In this document: piece after piece, positions 51,181-60,442 of the stretch | How positions within the stretch are numbered: position 1 is the first letter of the stretch | Layout: every line of letters begins with the position of its first letter | Origin: Entamoeba histolytica HM-1:IMSS | Lineage: Eukaryota > Evosea > Mastigamoebida > Endamoebidae | Assembly: GCF_000208925.1 (NCBI RefSeq) | Contig: NW_001914864.1 | Coordinates: 9,570-73,569 of the forward strand | Reading direction: 5' to 3' | Length of the DNA stretch: 64,000 nucleotides | Notes under the pieces: generated by a model | The model's database searches: none | What the model was told of the DNA's origin: nothing | The model's input: the letters and a program-made list of their open reading frames with translations, nothing else | Program-made: the position numbers and the translations under genes

Positions 51181-52146
51181 ATGTCTGCTGGTCTTGCCTT
51201 TGAACTTAAATCTACTCTTGAAGGACATAATGGAGCCGTTACTTCTATAGCAGTTGCAGCTACTAAACCAGACGTTCTTGTCTCTGGATCACGTGATAAG
51301 ACTCTTATGGTATGGAAAGTAGACACTAACTCAGAAGCTCAAGCAGAAACTATTCTTCCAACTAAATCACTTCATGGACACAGTCATTTCATTAGTGATC
51401 TTGTTCTTTCAAACGATGGACAATTTGCTATTTCATCATCATGGGATCATACTTTAAGACTTTGGGACCTTACTAAAATGGAATCAGTTAGAAGATTTGT
51501 TGGACATGAAGGAGATGTTATGTCAGTTGCTTTTTCTGCTGATAATACTAAAATCATTTCAGGTGGACGTGATAAAACTATTAAATTATGGAATACTGTT
51601 GGTAAATGTGTTGCATCTGTTAAAACTGATTCACACTCTGAATGGGTTTCATGTGTTAGATTTGTTCCAAATGCTAAAGGAAACAAATTTGTCTCTGCTG
51701 GTTGGGACAATCAAGTTAAGACTTGGACTCTTGATCAATCATGCAAATTAGAGTCTACAATTACTCATCATACTGGATTTATTAATACCGTTGCTTTCTC
51801 ACCAGACGGATCAATTATGGCTACTGCTGGTAAAGATGGTAATATTGCTATGTGGACACTCAACAACGGTACTGGACTTTATGAATTCCTTTATGATGTT
51901 CCAGTTAACTGCCAAGTCTATCAAATTGTTTTTGCTGAAAATCCAGAACAATACACTCTTCTTGCTGCTACTGAACTTGGAGTTGTTGCTATTAAGGATA
52001 AAGAAATTAAGGCATTTACCAAGACTTCAGCTTGTATGTCAATTTGCCTCTCTGCTACTAAGGACGTTATTTTCACTGGACACGTTGATAAGAAGATTAG
52101 AATGTGGAAAGTTGGTGTTGCTAGTACCATTAAAGCTACCAATTAA
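51181..52146 (+). CDS. RACK1: RACK1 (seven-WD ribosomal scaffold)
   Basis: The 321-residue protein is a seven-blade WD40 propeller. Clear repeats are LEGHNGAVTSIAV...SGSRDKTLMVWKV, LHGHSHFISDLVLSNDG...SSSWDHTLRLWDL and FVGHEGDVMSVAFSADN...SGGRDKTIKLWNT. It continues with SHSEWVSCVRF and HTGFINTVAFSPDG. The arrangement and the SRDKT repeats are those of RACK1, which binds the 40S head and serves as a docking site for kinases. Codon use is biased to C-ending codons, as for eS1, and points to high expression. Single exon, full length. Confidence 0.96.
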   Translation: MSAGLAFELKSTLEGHNGAVTSIAVAATKPDVLVSGSRDKTLMVWKVDTNSEAQAETILPTKSLHGHSHFISDLVLSNDGQFAISSSWDHTLRLWDLTKMESVRRFVGHEGDVMSVAFSADNTKIISGGRDKTIKLWNTVGKCVASVKTDSHSEWVSCVRFVPNAKGNKFVSAGWDNQVKTWTLDQSCKLESTITHHTGFINTVAFSPDGSIMATAGKDGNIAMWTLNNGTGLYEFLYDVPVNCQVYQIVFAENPEQYTLLAATELGVVAIKDKEIKAFTKTSACMSICLSATKDVIFTGHVDKKIRMWKVGVASTIKATN

Positions 52147-52798
52147 ATTTTTTACCAAAAACTTAATCTAAATTGGGGTCGTTTGCTTCTTTTGTTAAAT
52201 TTTTTTGTTTCTTTGAAATTATTTGTTGTAATAATATTTGAATAATATGACATTAAGATATTATGTTATTTTTTATTTGTTTTTTACATCTGAAAGTTCG
52301 TTTGTATATTTCTTAATTGTTTATAGTTCTATTTCTTGATAACCCATTCCTTTATTCAATTTAATATAAAAATATTTATTTGAATATTATTTCATGCAAA
52401 TGTTTGTTCAAGGTTTCAAAAATAAATCATATAGTTTTAACTTGTAAAAACAAGTTAGAGGACAACTCTCAATCTTAATTTGTAACTAGAAGGAAGAAGG
52501 TTCTATTGATAGAATAACCAATGTAAAAATAGAATACATTTTTAAAAGTATATCTTTTTATTGGTTTTTTGATGACGTTTTTCTCCACTTCTCTTAAAAA
52601 TTAACAAAATGATTTGAAATGGCATAAATATAAACAACCAACTAACTTGTTTTGAGTTGAATAGTTATTTCTGAAATTTGATGAATAAAGGTAAAATTTT
52701 ATCAAGTCAAATTTGAGAAGAATAGAATAATGGTATCAGAATATAAAATAGAACTAAAAGTATTTCTATGAGATCTTCAACTACAAAAAGATTAAGAC
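52147..52798. other. AT-rich intergenic region
   Basis: About 650 bp with T-rich sequence just after RACK1 and no gene or RNA that I can support. Confidence 0.5.
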
Positions 52799-53374
52799 AT
52801 GAGTGTGAAAGTTTCTGATTCTGAAAGACTTGCAAAGAAATATATAGAAACAAGAAATTATCTTGTTCATCAACAAGCTGTTTTAATAGGTTTATTAAAT
52901 AAATATTATGATATTAATTTAAAAAAATCAAGAAAGGTTTCTGGAAAAGCAGAAGGATTAATAAGAATTCTTTCAATAGAAGAACATGGTGATATTATTG
53001 ATACAAGAGAACTTGTTGAAAGTTTTTGTAGAAGAAAAATGGAAGCAGATATAATGAATGGGATAAGTTATAAAACTGCTTATAGAAGATTCACAAATAA
53101 TAAAATATCTGAAGCACATCACTTCTTAATGGATACACTCCAATTACAAGGATATGAATATGAAAGTTTTTATTCTTCTGGGAAGAATAATAGCAATCGA
53201 ACTGAAACATTCACAAAAATATTTTGTGATAATGAACTTTTATTTGATAAAGACCAAATTGAGGCATGTGGTAATGAAATTAACTTATGGCTCAATAACC
53301 AATTAAAATCTTATAAATCTTTTAAGTTACAAAGGGATGATAAATGTTTACAATGTATTCTTTCATTATTTTAA
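52799..53374 (+). CDS. 191-residue protein of a small Entamoeba family, copy B
   Basis: The closest relative in the window is copy A (40414-40986), with which it shares the LLNKY block, the QGYEY region and the CDNELLFDKDQI...NLWLNNQLK end. The N-terminus is basic with helical stretches (KVSDSERLAKKYIETRN). Unlike copy A it has a Cys pair near the C-terminus (KCLQCIL). No known domain, signal peptide or membrane segment is seen. The conserved spacing in both copies supports a folded domain of about 170 residues. Function unknown. Confidence 0.72.
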   Translation: MSVKVSDSERLAKKYIETRNYLVHQQAVLIGLLNKYYDINLKKSRKVSGKAEGLIRILSIEEHGDIIDTRELVESFCRRKMEADIMNGISYKTAYRRFTNNKISEAHHFLMDTLQLQGYEYESFYSSGKNNSNRTETFTKIFCDNELLFDKDQIEACGNEINLWLNNQLKSYKSFKLQRDDKCLQCILSLF

Positions 53375-53760
53375 ACTGTAAACTACAACAGATTATTGTG
53401 CAATAAATTGAGCAATCTTTATTATTTTTAGTTTTCTATTTTTAAAATCAAATAACAATAATAATAATAATAATGATATATAAAACACAATAACAAGAAA
53501 TTAAAAAAAAAAATTTTCAGAAAAACTCAAAAAGAAACAAAAAAAGAATGAATAATTTTTTAGTTATTATGACGTTGAAATAAATATAGAAAAAATAATA
53601 ATAAAATATAATAAAACAAAGTTTTAATTAAAAATAGTTAAAGTAGAAAATTCTTTCTCTGAGAATATTAATAAAAATTAATGAATGAGAAAAAGATGTA
53701 GTATTAGAAATTTCATTTTACACTGGTATTTGAAGAACTTTCAAAGAACTAATTTCATTC
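53375..53760. other. AT-rich intergenic region with an AAT microsatellite
   Basis: Upstream region of the cysteine proteinase gene. A short run of about six AAT units lies at 53456-53474. GAACTTTCAAAGAACTAATTT sits close before the start and contains GAAC motifs. Confidence 0.5.
53456..53474 (+). repeat. AAT microsatellite
   Basis: About six consecutive AAT/ATA units in the spacer before the proteinase gene. Confidence 0.7.
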
Positions 53761-54696
53761 ATGTTTAATTTCCTTTTACTTGTAGTTGCTGCATCAGCTA
53801 TTGACTTTAAGAGTTGGGCTGCTAAGAACAATAAACACTTCACTGCTGTTGAAGCACTCAGAAGAAGAGCTATCTTCAATATGAATGCTAAATTTGTTGC
53901 TAAATTCAATAAAGAACATTCATTTGAATTAACTGTTGAAGGACCATTTGCTGCTATGACAAATCAAGAATATAATAACTTATTAAAAACACATGAAACT
54001 GAAGCAGCTGCTGACTCAGTTTATGATAATACTATTATTACTGCTTCTTCCAAAGATTGGAGAGCTGAAGGTAAAGTTACTCCAGTTAGAGACCAAGGAA
54101 ATTGTGGATCATGCTATTCATTCTCATCACTTGCTGTTCTTGAATCAAGATTATTAATTGCTGGAAGCAAATACAACCAAAACAACCTTGATCTTTCTGA
54201 ACAACAAATTGTTGATTGTAGTGCTGCTAATAATGGATGTAATGGAGGATCTCTTTCTGCTACTTATCTTTATGTTAAAAATAAAGGTGTTACTGATGAA
54301 GCCTCATATCCATACACTGCTACTAAGGGAACTTGTAAAGCTTTCACTCCAAAAGTTCAAACTACTGGTTTAACTCATGTTACTCCAACTGAAGAAGCTT
54401 TAACTGCTGCTCTTGCAGAAGGACCAGTTGCTGTTTGTATTGATGCTGGTAAAGCTTCATTCCAATTATATAAAAATGGAGTTTATGATGAACCAAAATG
54501 CAGCAAAACTGTTAACCATGGTGTTGCCGCTGTAGGATATGGATCTCAAGATGGTCAAGACTATTACATTGTTAAGAACTCATGGGGAACTTCATGGGGA
54601 GATAAAGGTTATATTTTAATGTCAAGAAATAAGAACAATCAATGTGCTATTGCTTCAGTTGCTTATTTCCCAACTGGTGCTCATGATGCTAATTAA
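53761..54696 (+). CDS. Papain-family (C1A) cysteine proteinase, EhCP-A type
   Basis: The 311-residue preproenzyme has a signal peptide (MFNFLLLVVAASA) and a propeptide with the amoebic ALRRRAIFNMNAKFV helix (ERFNIN-like). The mature domain starts near SSKDWRAEGKVTPVRDQ. The catalytic set is complete: Gln112, Cys118 in GNCGSCYSF, His253 in VNHGVAAVGYG and Asn273 in KNSWGTSWG. The CNGG and SYPYTATKGTC motifs are also present. There is no C-terminal anchor, so it belongs to the soluble lysosomal/secreted A clade rather than the GPI- or membrane-linked B clade. These enzymes digest engulfed and extracellular protein and are known factors in invasion. I cannot fix the CP number by eye. Codon bias suggests strong expression. 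Confidence 0.95.
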   Translation: MFNFLLLVVAASAIDFKSWAAKNNKHFTAVEALRRRAIFNMNAKFVAKFNKEHSFELTVEGPFAAMTNQEYNNLLKTHETEAAADSVYDNTIITASSKDWRAEGKVTPVRDQGNCGSCYSFSSLAVLESRLLIAGSKYNQNNLDLSEQQIVDCSAANNGCNGGSLSATYLYVKNKGVTDEASYPYTATKGTCKAFTPKVQTTGLTHVTPTEEALTAALAEGPVAVCIDAGKASFQLYKNGVYDEPKCSKTVNHGVAAVGYGSQDGQDYYIVKNSWGTSWGDKGYILMSRNKNNQCAIASVAYFPTGAHDAN

Positions 54697-55458
54697 GAAT
54701 AATCTATTCATCCTTTTTATTTTGTCAATTATCCTTTTTATTTTTTTTAGAGTAATAATATTTTTCATATTTTAATTATTGTTATAAATAAAGAAATGAA
54801 TATTGGTAAAAAAATGGAAGAAGTATTATCATTTGAATAAAATTTATAATTATTTTTTATTATAATAAATATAATTAATATGTGTCTTGTCATTCATTCC
54901 TCTAATTTATACTCTCTATATTTATTAATTCAACTCCACTTTTAATATGAAGAAAAAGTATTATAGTAATTTAATATTCAAACAAAAGAAAATTAAATGA
55001 GTAGTAAAAATAAAGTTGTATAAAACTTATAAAAAAGTTAAGTTACTTTTTTTAATTGATTTGTTCTTTATTGTCATCACGCCAAGTCTTAAAAAAGTAT
55101 GGCATAACTTTTTTTTTTATTTAAGTCTTTATTTAAACTTAATTCATATAATATTCTAACATAGGAAAATAGTATTTTTAAATTGTGATTTGTTTTTAAA
55201 TTTTTCATTGATACATAAAATTGAATAAATTGTGTTAAATTAATTGAATCGATATGGCTATAATCCAAAAACAACAACTATCAGATTCATATTTTATAAT
55301 TTTGGATATTTTTCAAATAAGCTAAGTTATATTATCAAAAAAAAAAAAATATTAACAATAAGACTGTTTAAATAGGTATTCATTGTTTAGAATAGAAACA
55401 ACCTTTTTTGAAAGTTTGTTATTTTCATTTTAAATCATGACTGAAAACTGACATTAAG
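54697..55458. other. AT-rich intergenic region
   Basis: Downstream of the proteinase; no supported gene. A 62-codon minus-strand frame near 55089 is compositional. Confidence 0.5.
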
Positions 55459-55817
55459 TTATAAGTATAGTATATCTTCAAGTTTCAATAGCATTTTTCC
55501 ACTAGTCACAAATTCAGCAATTTTCCATGGATATTTAAATCGAGATCCTTCATCTTTATCATATGGATTTTTCCAACTCCATGTTTGATACATTGTTATT
55601 GCTAATGAATATATGTCTGATGGCATTTTGTAATGTTCTTTATTTAATATTTCTGGTGCCATGTATTTTGGTGAACCAATTCCTTTTGTGAATGTCATAT
55701 TTGTCATCATTAAATTAACATTTCTTGCACTTCCAAAATCAGTTAATTTACAATTGACTTGTTCATTTTCTTCAAGTGAAATAACTAAAATATTATCAGT
55801 ATAGCAATCCTTTTTTT
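55459..55817 (-). pseudogene. Truncated kinase-domain fragment of the TMK type
   Basis: A minus-strand open frame from about 55817 to the stop at 55459 encodes the middle and C-lobe of a protein kinase. It reads NILVISLEENEQ, KLTDFGSARNVNLMMTNMTF, GSPKYMAPEIL, SDIYSLAITMYQTW and YPWKIAEFVTSGK, then stops early. These match the kinase at 35113-40293 closely (KLTDFGSARNINMLQTNMTF and YPWQIAEFVVSGK). The catalytic loop is cut at its start (the HRDIKP part is lost beside an A-run at 55811-55819), and the last helices are gone. There is no N-lobe, membrane span or ectodomain nearby. It is a dead copy. Confidence 0.85.
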
Positions 55818-57212
55818 TTCATAATATATTTATTTCATCTCATTAAATATATTTGTTCATAGACTTTACAAATAATAGAGGAATTTACTAAAGAACAGAA
55901 AGTATAAATGGGATGGTTATGTCATCAATCATTTTCCTTTTAGTAGTTTCTTTTCAATGATACATTTCATTGCAATAATGTTTGTGATAATATAGATATT
56001 TAGTAGTTGAAGTTATTCTTAAAGAGACTTAGTACTTTGTTTCATATATTCTATATGAAGGTTCAATGATTTGTAGATTCATTGAGTTAATTTATATTTC
56101 TTAAATCAGTCACAACTAATTTCATTAACGGAAGAGACTTGTTGATAACTATTTTGATAATGAAAATACACAAAGACGAGAAATTTCTTTATTTTTTTTG
56201 AAATAAATAACTCTGTTTCCACATCTCTTGTATTGAACATATATTATAATGAAATGATTTACATAAAATAATATATTACTATGTGAAATATTTGGAGTTT
56301 TGATATTAGATGTAACTGTGATATGTTTAAATCAAAAAGTCTATAATTTTGATAGTTAGTCTTGATACTGTAACAAAAATAAATAAGGTAACTTGAATTT
56401 AATAGTCTCATTATATAAACTTTAAGAATAGAAATAAGTATTGAAGAATGAAACAAAAAAATAGAATTAGTTTCAACAGTGCTAGATTCCTAGTTTATTA
56501 AATCATTAAAATCAATTTCAGGTTGTTTAATATGTAAGACAAGAAAATAATAATTATATTTACAATCAGGTTAATCTAAGATTGATGTTGTTGATATAAC
56601 ACTTTGATTTAGTACAAGAGAAAAGTGACAATTATTATAATTTTCATCTATATTATTTCTTTTATAGCAATGAATCTCTTACAATAAATAATATCAAAAG
56701 CAATTATTATTTTATAGTAAGTTAATGTTTGTGCTTTTATTATTGAATCTTTGTTTTTACTCTTTTCTGTAGAAAACAAATATTTATTTTATTTTCATCA
56801 TTTACATTACCATTACTTTTTTGTTTTAAGAAGTATTTTTGTTCATAGTGAGTTATTGAACAATACATTATATTTTCAAAACAAAAGAAGTGGAGGTTTT
56901 TTCTAGTTCACATCATTATAGATATAGTTTGAACAACGAATATTAAGAAAACAATAACCAATATTCAATATAAAATGAAAGATAAGACATTATTATTAGA
57001 ATCAAACAATTCTTAATTTTTAACGAGATAAGAAACAATGAAATATAATTACTGAATGAAAAATCAATGAAAAAACAATATAAAATTCTTTTTTAATTTT
57101 TCTAAAAAACCTAAAATCAAAAACTCTCAAAACATGAACTTTTCAAATCTATTGAAAACTTTCAGAAAAGATTGATCTAACGAAACGTTACTAGTTTCTG
57201 AAAAAAAATGTC
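55818..57212. other. AT-rich intergenic region
   Basis: About 1.4 kb with no supportable ORF or RNA. The left part may once have held the rest of the kinase copy, but I find no trace of it. Confidence 0.5.
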
Positions 57213-58772
57213 TTATTGAGAACCAACAATTTCATCATCGACATCATCACCAACACCATCGAAATCATCATCTTCATCATATTGGAATCCATTAGAGTTA
57301 TCTTCTGAGTCTTCAGGAGTAGAATCATGTTTAACAAAGAACTCTGATGTTTCATTATCTCTTGTATTAATGATGTCATTGACGTAATGAACAAAGTCAT
57401 TATTTCCTAATTTGATAAGTAATAAAATAATTTAACCACATAAAGAAAACAAACCCATAACCAATTCATAAACAGGTGATGTTTCATCTTTATCTTCAAC
57501 TGATTTAAGGGTAGTAATCATAATTTGGTTAGCAATTAACCAATAATCTGGTGCAATATTATTGACTTTTTTAATTTCAATGGCTTCTTTATCTTTTTCA
57601 ATCATTCTTGTTAGCAATTTTCCTTCATCTAATAACTTTAATTTTAAACAATTAACTTGTCCATTTAAAACAGATGAAACAGTCATTTGAATTGTTTGTC
57701 TTACTACTGTACATAAATGGTCTCCATAAAAAACATCCATCATTGAACCAAGTACATTTTCTGTAACAATAGTATCATATACTTGTTGGAATCCACTTAA
57801 TACAAGTGAAAGAATAATATAAACAAGATTATTTGTAATACTACCTACCTTTCTTGTAGTAAATACTTTTTCAAAATCACAGACATGTGGCATTAATGCC
57901 TTAAAAATACCAGGAAGGTTATTTAAATCACTATAAGTTAGAACTGTTGAACAAGCAAGAATATTACTAATAATTCTAAAGCATTGTTCTACTAAAAAGT
58001 CATTATCTGATTCAAAAACATATGTAATAAAGTCTTTTAAAATTGGTTCATTATTAAATCGTGTAATGAATTGCAATGCTGGTGAATCAACACTTGAAAC
58101 TTTCCATAATACAACATTATGAATGAATGATGAAATATTTCCAATAGTATCAATTGATTTAGTTGTCATCAACGTTTCTAACATTCTTGCAACAAAGTTT
58201 CTTTCACATATCCAATTAATACATCCAGTTTTTCCATTGTCATCTTCTAATTTCATTATTTGAAGAATTGTTTCAAGTAATCCAGCAAGGTCTTGATGTG
58301 CCATAATTGTTTCTAAAATATTTTCATTTTTAATAAATAAGTCATAAACAACTGAACCATCTACTTGAACTAATGACATAAGAACTTGTCCTGCAGCACT
58401 CATTCTTGTTTCATTTTCACTTAATAATGCATCAAAAAGATAATTAACTAATTCCGGATTAATTCCAATAGCATCTACAACTTTTACTGGTTCATCCCCA
58501 AACATTGACGAACAAATAATATGGTATTTTGAACAAAGGTTTTTGTCCACATCTTCTGGAAAATCTTCAGTTGTGTATTGAAGAATTCTTTTTAAGTTAT
58601 CTAGTTCAGAACAAAATTCAATAAGATCATTATTTGAACGAAGTTCTTGATTAAAATCTTCGTCATCCATTAACTTTTCTAATGTACAATCTTCTTTTCC
58701 AAGAAGAATGTCAATAGGTGATTGTGTGGGTGGAAATCGAAACGTCCCTGTCCAATAATTCATTCCCTTCAA
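57213..58772 (-). CDS. SAPS-domain regulator of PP6/Sit4 phosphatase (2 exons)
   Basis: Exon 1 is 57455-58772 and exon 2 is 57213-57406, joined across a 48-nt intron (GTTTGT...TTAG), giving 503 residues. The N-terminal start FRFPPTQSPIDILLGKEDC and LKRILQYTTEDFPED, followed by helical repeats through about residue 430, are the SAPS domain found in Sit4-associated proteins and human PP6R1-3. These proteins bind and direct the PP6 catalytic subunit. Splicing joins ELVM to GNNDFVHYVNDIIN, matching the usual SAPS end. It also adds an acidic tail (YDEDDDFDGVGDDVDDE). The unspliced frame would end at residue 446 in an intron-coded stop. Confidence 0.88.
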
Positions 58773-59317
58773 TGTGAGTGTCTTTATTATTGTATTAAAT
58801 CTTATTTCAATTTGACAATAAACAATTCATAGAATTTGAATAATTAAAAATTTAATTGAGAGGTACTAAAAACAAACGATCTTTTTTTAGAGTTATTAGA
58901 TCATAACCCTTTTTTATTTGCCCTTTACAAGAATTATGATGCATAGTTTGTACTTATTCCCTGAGCCTATTTCAAAGGAATTACTTGGTTCTTTGTTCTC
59001 AACAGTTTTATAGATTCTCTTAATACTATAACTTATATACTCAAACTTCCTTATTAATTCCTTATTTTTCGGGAATTTAGCAGAAATTATAAATAGATCA
59101 TTCTTTGAGACTAAGATATTAAATAAAAAATAATTCAATTATACTTTTAAGTTTGTTTAAATAACAACAATTTTGTTTCATACAACGGTATTATAAACTT
59201 AAAACAATCAAAAAATGGGAAATACAAAAAGAAAATTCCTTAAATGATTTAGTTTGATATGTTCCAAGTTAATATTCACAAGGTATAAAGAATCATAATA
59301 ATAAATACATTAAATTA
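58773..59317. other. Intergenic region with one doubtful small ORF
   Basis: Apart from the frame at 58914-59138 I see nothing in it. Confidence 0.4.
58914..59138 (-). CDS. Doubtful small protein (74 codons, or two exons)
   Basis: The frame encodes KNDLFIISAKFPKNKELIRK, KFEYISYSIKRIYKTVENKE and a final GSGNKYKLCIIILVKGK, which read more like a folded protein than the A/T noise around them. Its first codons (MNYFLFNIL) look like a polypyrimidine/TTAG splice acceptor. An upstream short exon (MKQNCCYLNKLK) could join through a 34-nt intron starting GTATAA. That is shorter than the seven other introns here and has a different donor, so the model is weak. Function unknown. Confidence 0.3.
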   Translation of the reverse strand: MNYFLFNILVSKNDLFIISAKFPKNKELIRKFEYISYSIKRIYKTVENKEPSNSFEIGSGNKYKLCIIILVKGK

Positions 59318-60129
59318 TTATTGGTATTCAATTGTTAGAAGACATTGAATGGGTTTATCAAAGTTTAATTCTGAAGAAGAACAAAAATGCATAAACCCAG
59401 GTCTTCCAGTATAAGGCTCAAAATAATGTTTCGCTTTCTTTCGAATAGTTACATGGTCTTGTCTGAGTTCAATCTCAACAATAACTCTCCTTTTGACAGA
59501 ATTGGTTGCTCCAATAAATACTGAGACACACTTTTCTTCTATTCTATGAACTCCTTGAGGAAATATCAAAATCTCCCAGGGCGTTAGTTCATATATCCAT
59601 TTAATAATAACTGGGAACGAGTATGAACTTTCTGAAATTTGATCATTTGGATTTACCCAAACACTACTTTTGATAATTTGTGGATTTATTTGGTCAATTT
59701 CGAAATAGTCATCGTCTCTCTCATCTCTATTATCAACAATCAACTCCTGATGATGAGTTAACTGATGTTCTTTTAGTGTTTCGAATGTGGTTGTTGTTCC
59801 ACATTTCTTTGAAAATGGACAACGAATTTCTTGTTTCATCAACAAAGAATAGAGGCATCTTGATGTGTGTTTAATCGTCAATGAATTTGTAAATTCCCCT
59901 CTACAAAAAGGACATGTCATCATTCTCTGGATGTCCCACCATTGATACAAACACTTCTTGCAAAATAATTTGCCACACGTGTTATGTTCAATCACTATAT
60001 GATTATCATCCATATTTTACAAAAATCCATTTTAAACAAACTTTCTTTTGGATTAGGGATTTCAAGACAAATTGGACACTTTAAATCAACAAGTGTTTTG
60101 GAAACAATTAATTCTTCCTCTATTGACAT
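59318..60129 (-). CDS. RING and TRAF-type zinc-finger protein (2 exons)
   Basis: Exon 1 is 60042-60129 and exon 2 is 59318-59994, separated by a 47-nt intron (GTTTGT...ATAG), giving 254 residues. Exon 1 supplies the first RING pair, KCPICLE (Cys18, Cys21). Exon 2 supplies EHNTCGKLFCKKC and CPFC. A TRAF-type finger follows (IRCPFSKKCGTTTTFETLKE with His residues), then a beta-rich C-terminal domain of about 140 residues. The protein is probably an E3 ubiquitin ligase. One odd point: the usual RING His (C-G-H) is Lys38, while His33 stands before Cys36, so the third and fourth ligands may be swapped. Starting at 60013 instead would lose the first two Cys. Confidence 0.82.
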
Positions 60130-60442
60130 CGAATAGTGTATTTAACTATATTCTTTCCCTAAACATCCTTTAATGTGTAATATTCTATCTGTCTTTTCAT
60201 TTGGAGAAGTTTATAAGTAATAAAAAACAAAAAGGTTCAAGAAATATTATCTGTCCCAAGTCTATAATAATTCTATAACAGATACTAATCCATTAGATAT
60301 AGTCTCTAATATTCATAAACCAAGCTTTCAAAAAAAAAATATTGTACCTAAATTTTTTATAACTTATGAGTAAAAATGCTTCACTTGCATTTCTTAGATA
60401 TTAAAAGTTGGTTGACTAACTAGAGTTTAAAAAAGAGAATGA
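60130..60442. other. AT-rich divergent spacer
   Basis: Upstream of the RING gene and of the patatin gene; any 5' exon of the latter should lie here. Candidate short frames start at 60366 and 60376, but no convincing donor site follows. Confidence 0.4.

Noticed and set aside
55089..55277. 62-codon minus-strand ORF near the kinase fragment
   Set aside because: Not in frame with the kinase and without any recognisable feature.
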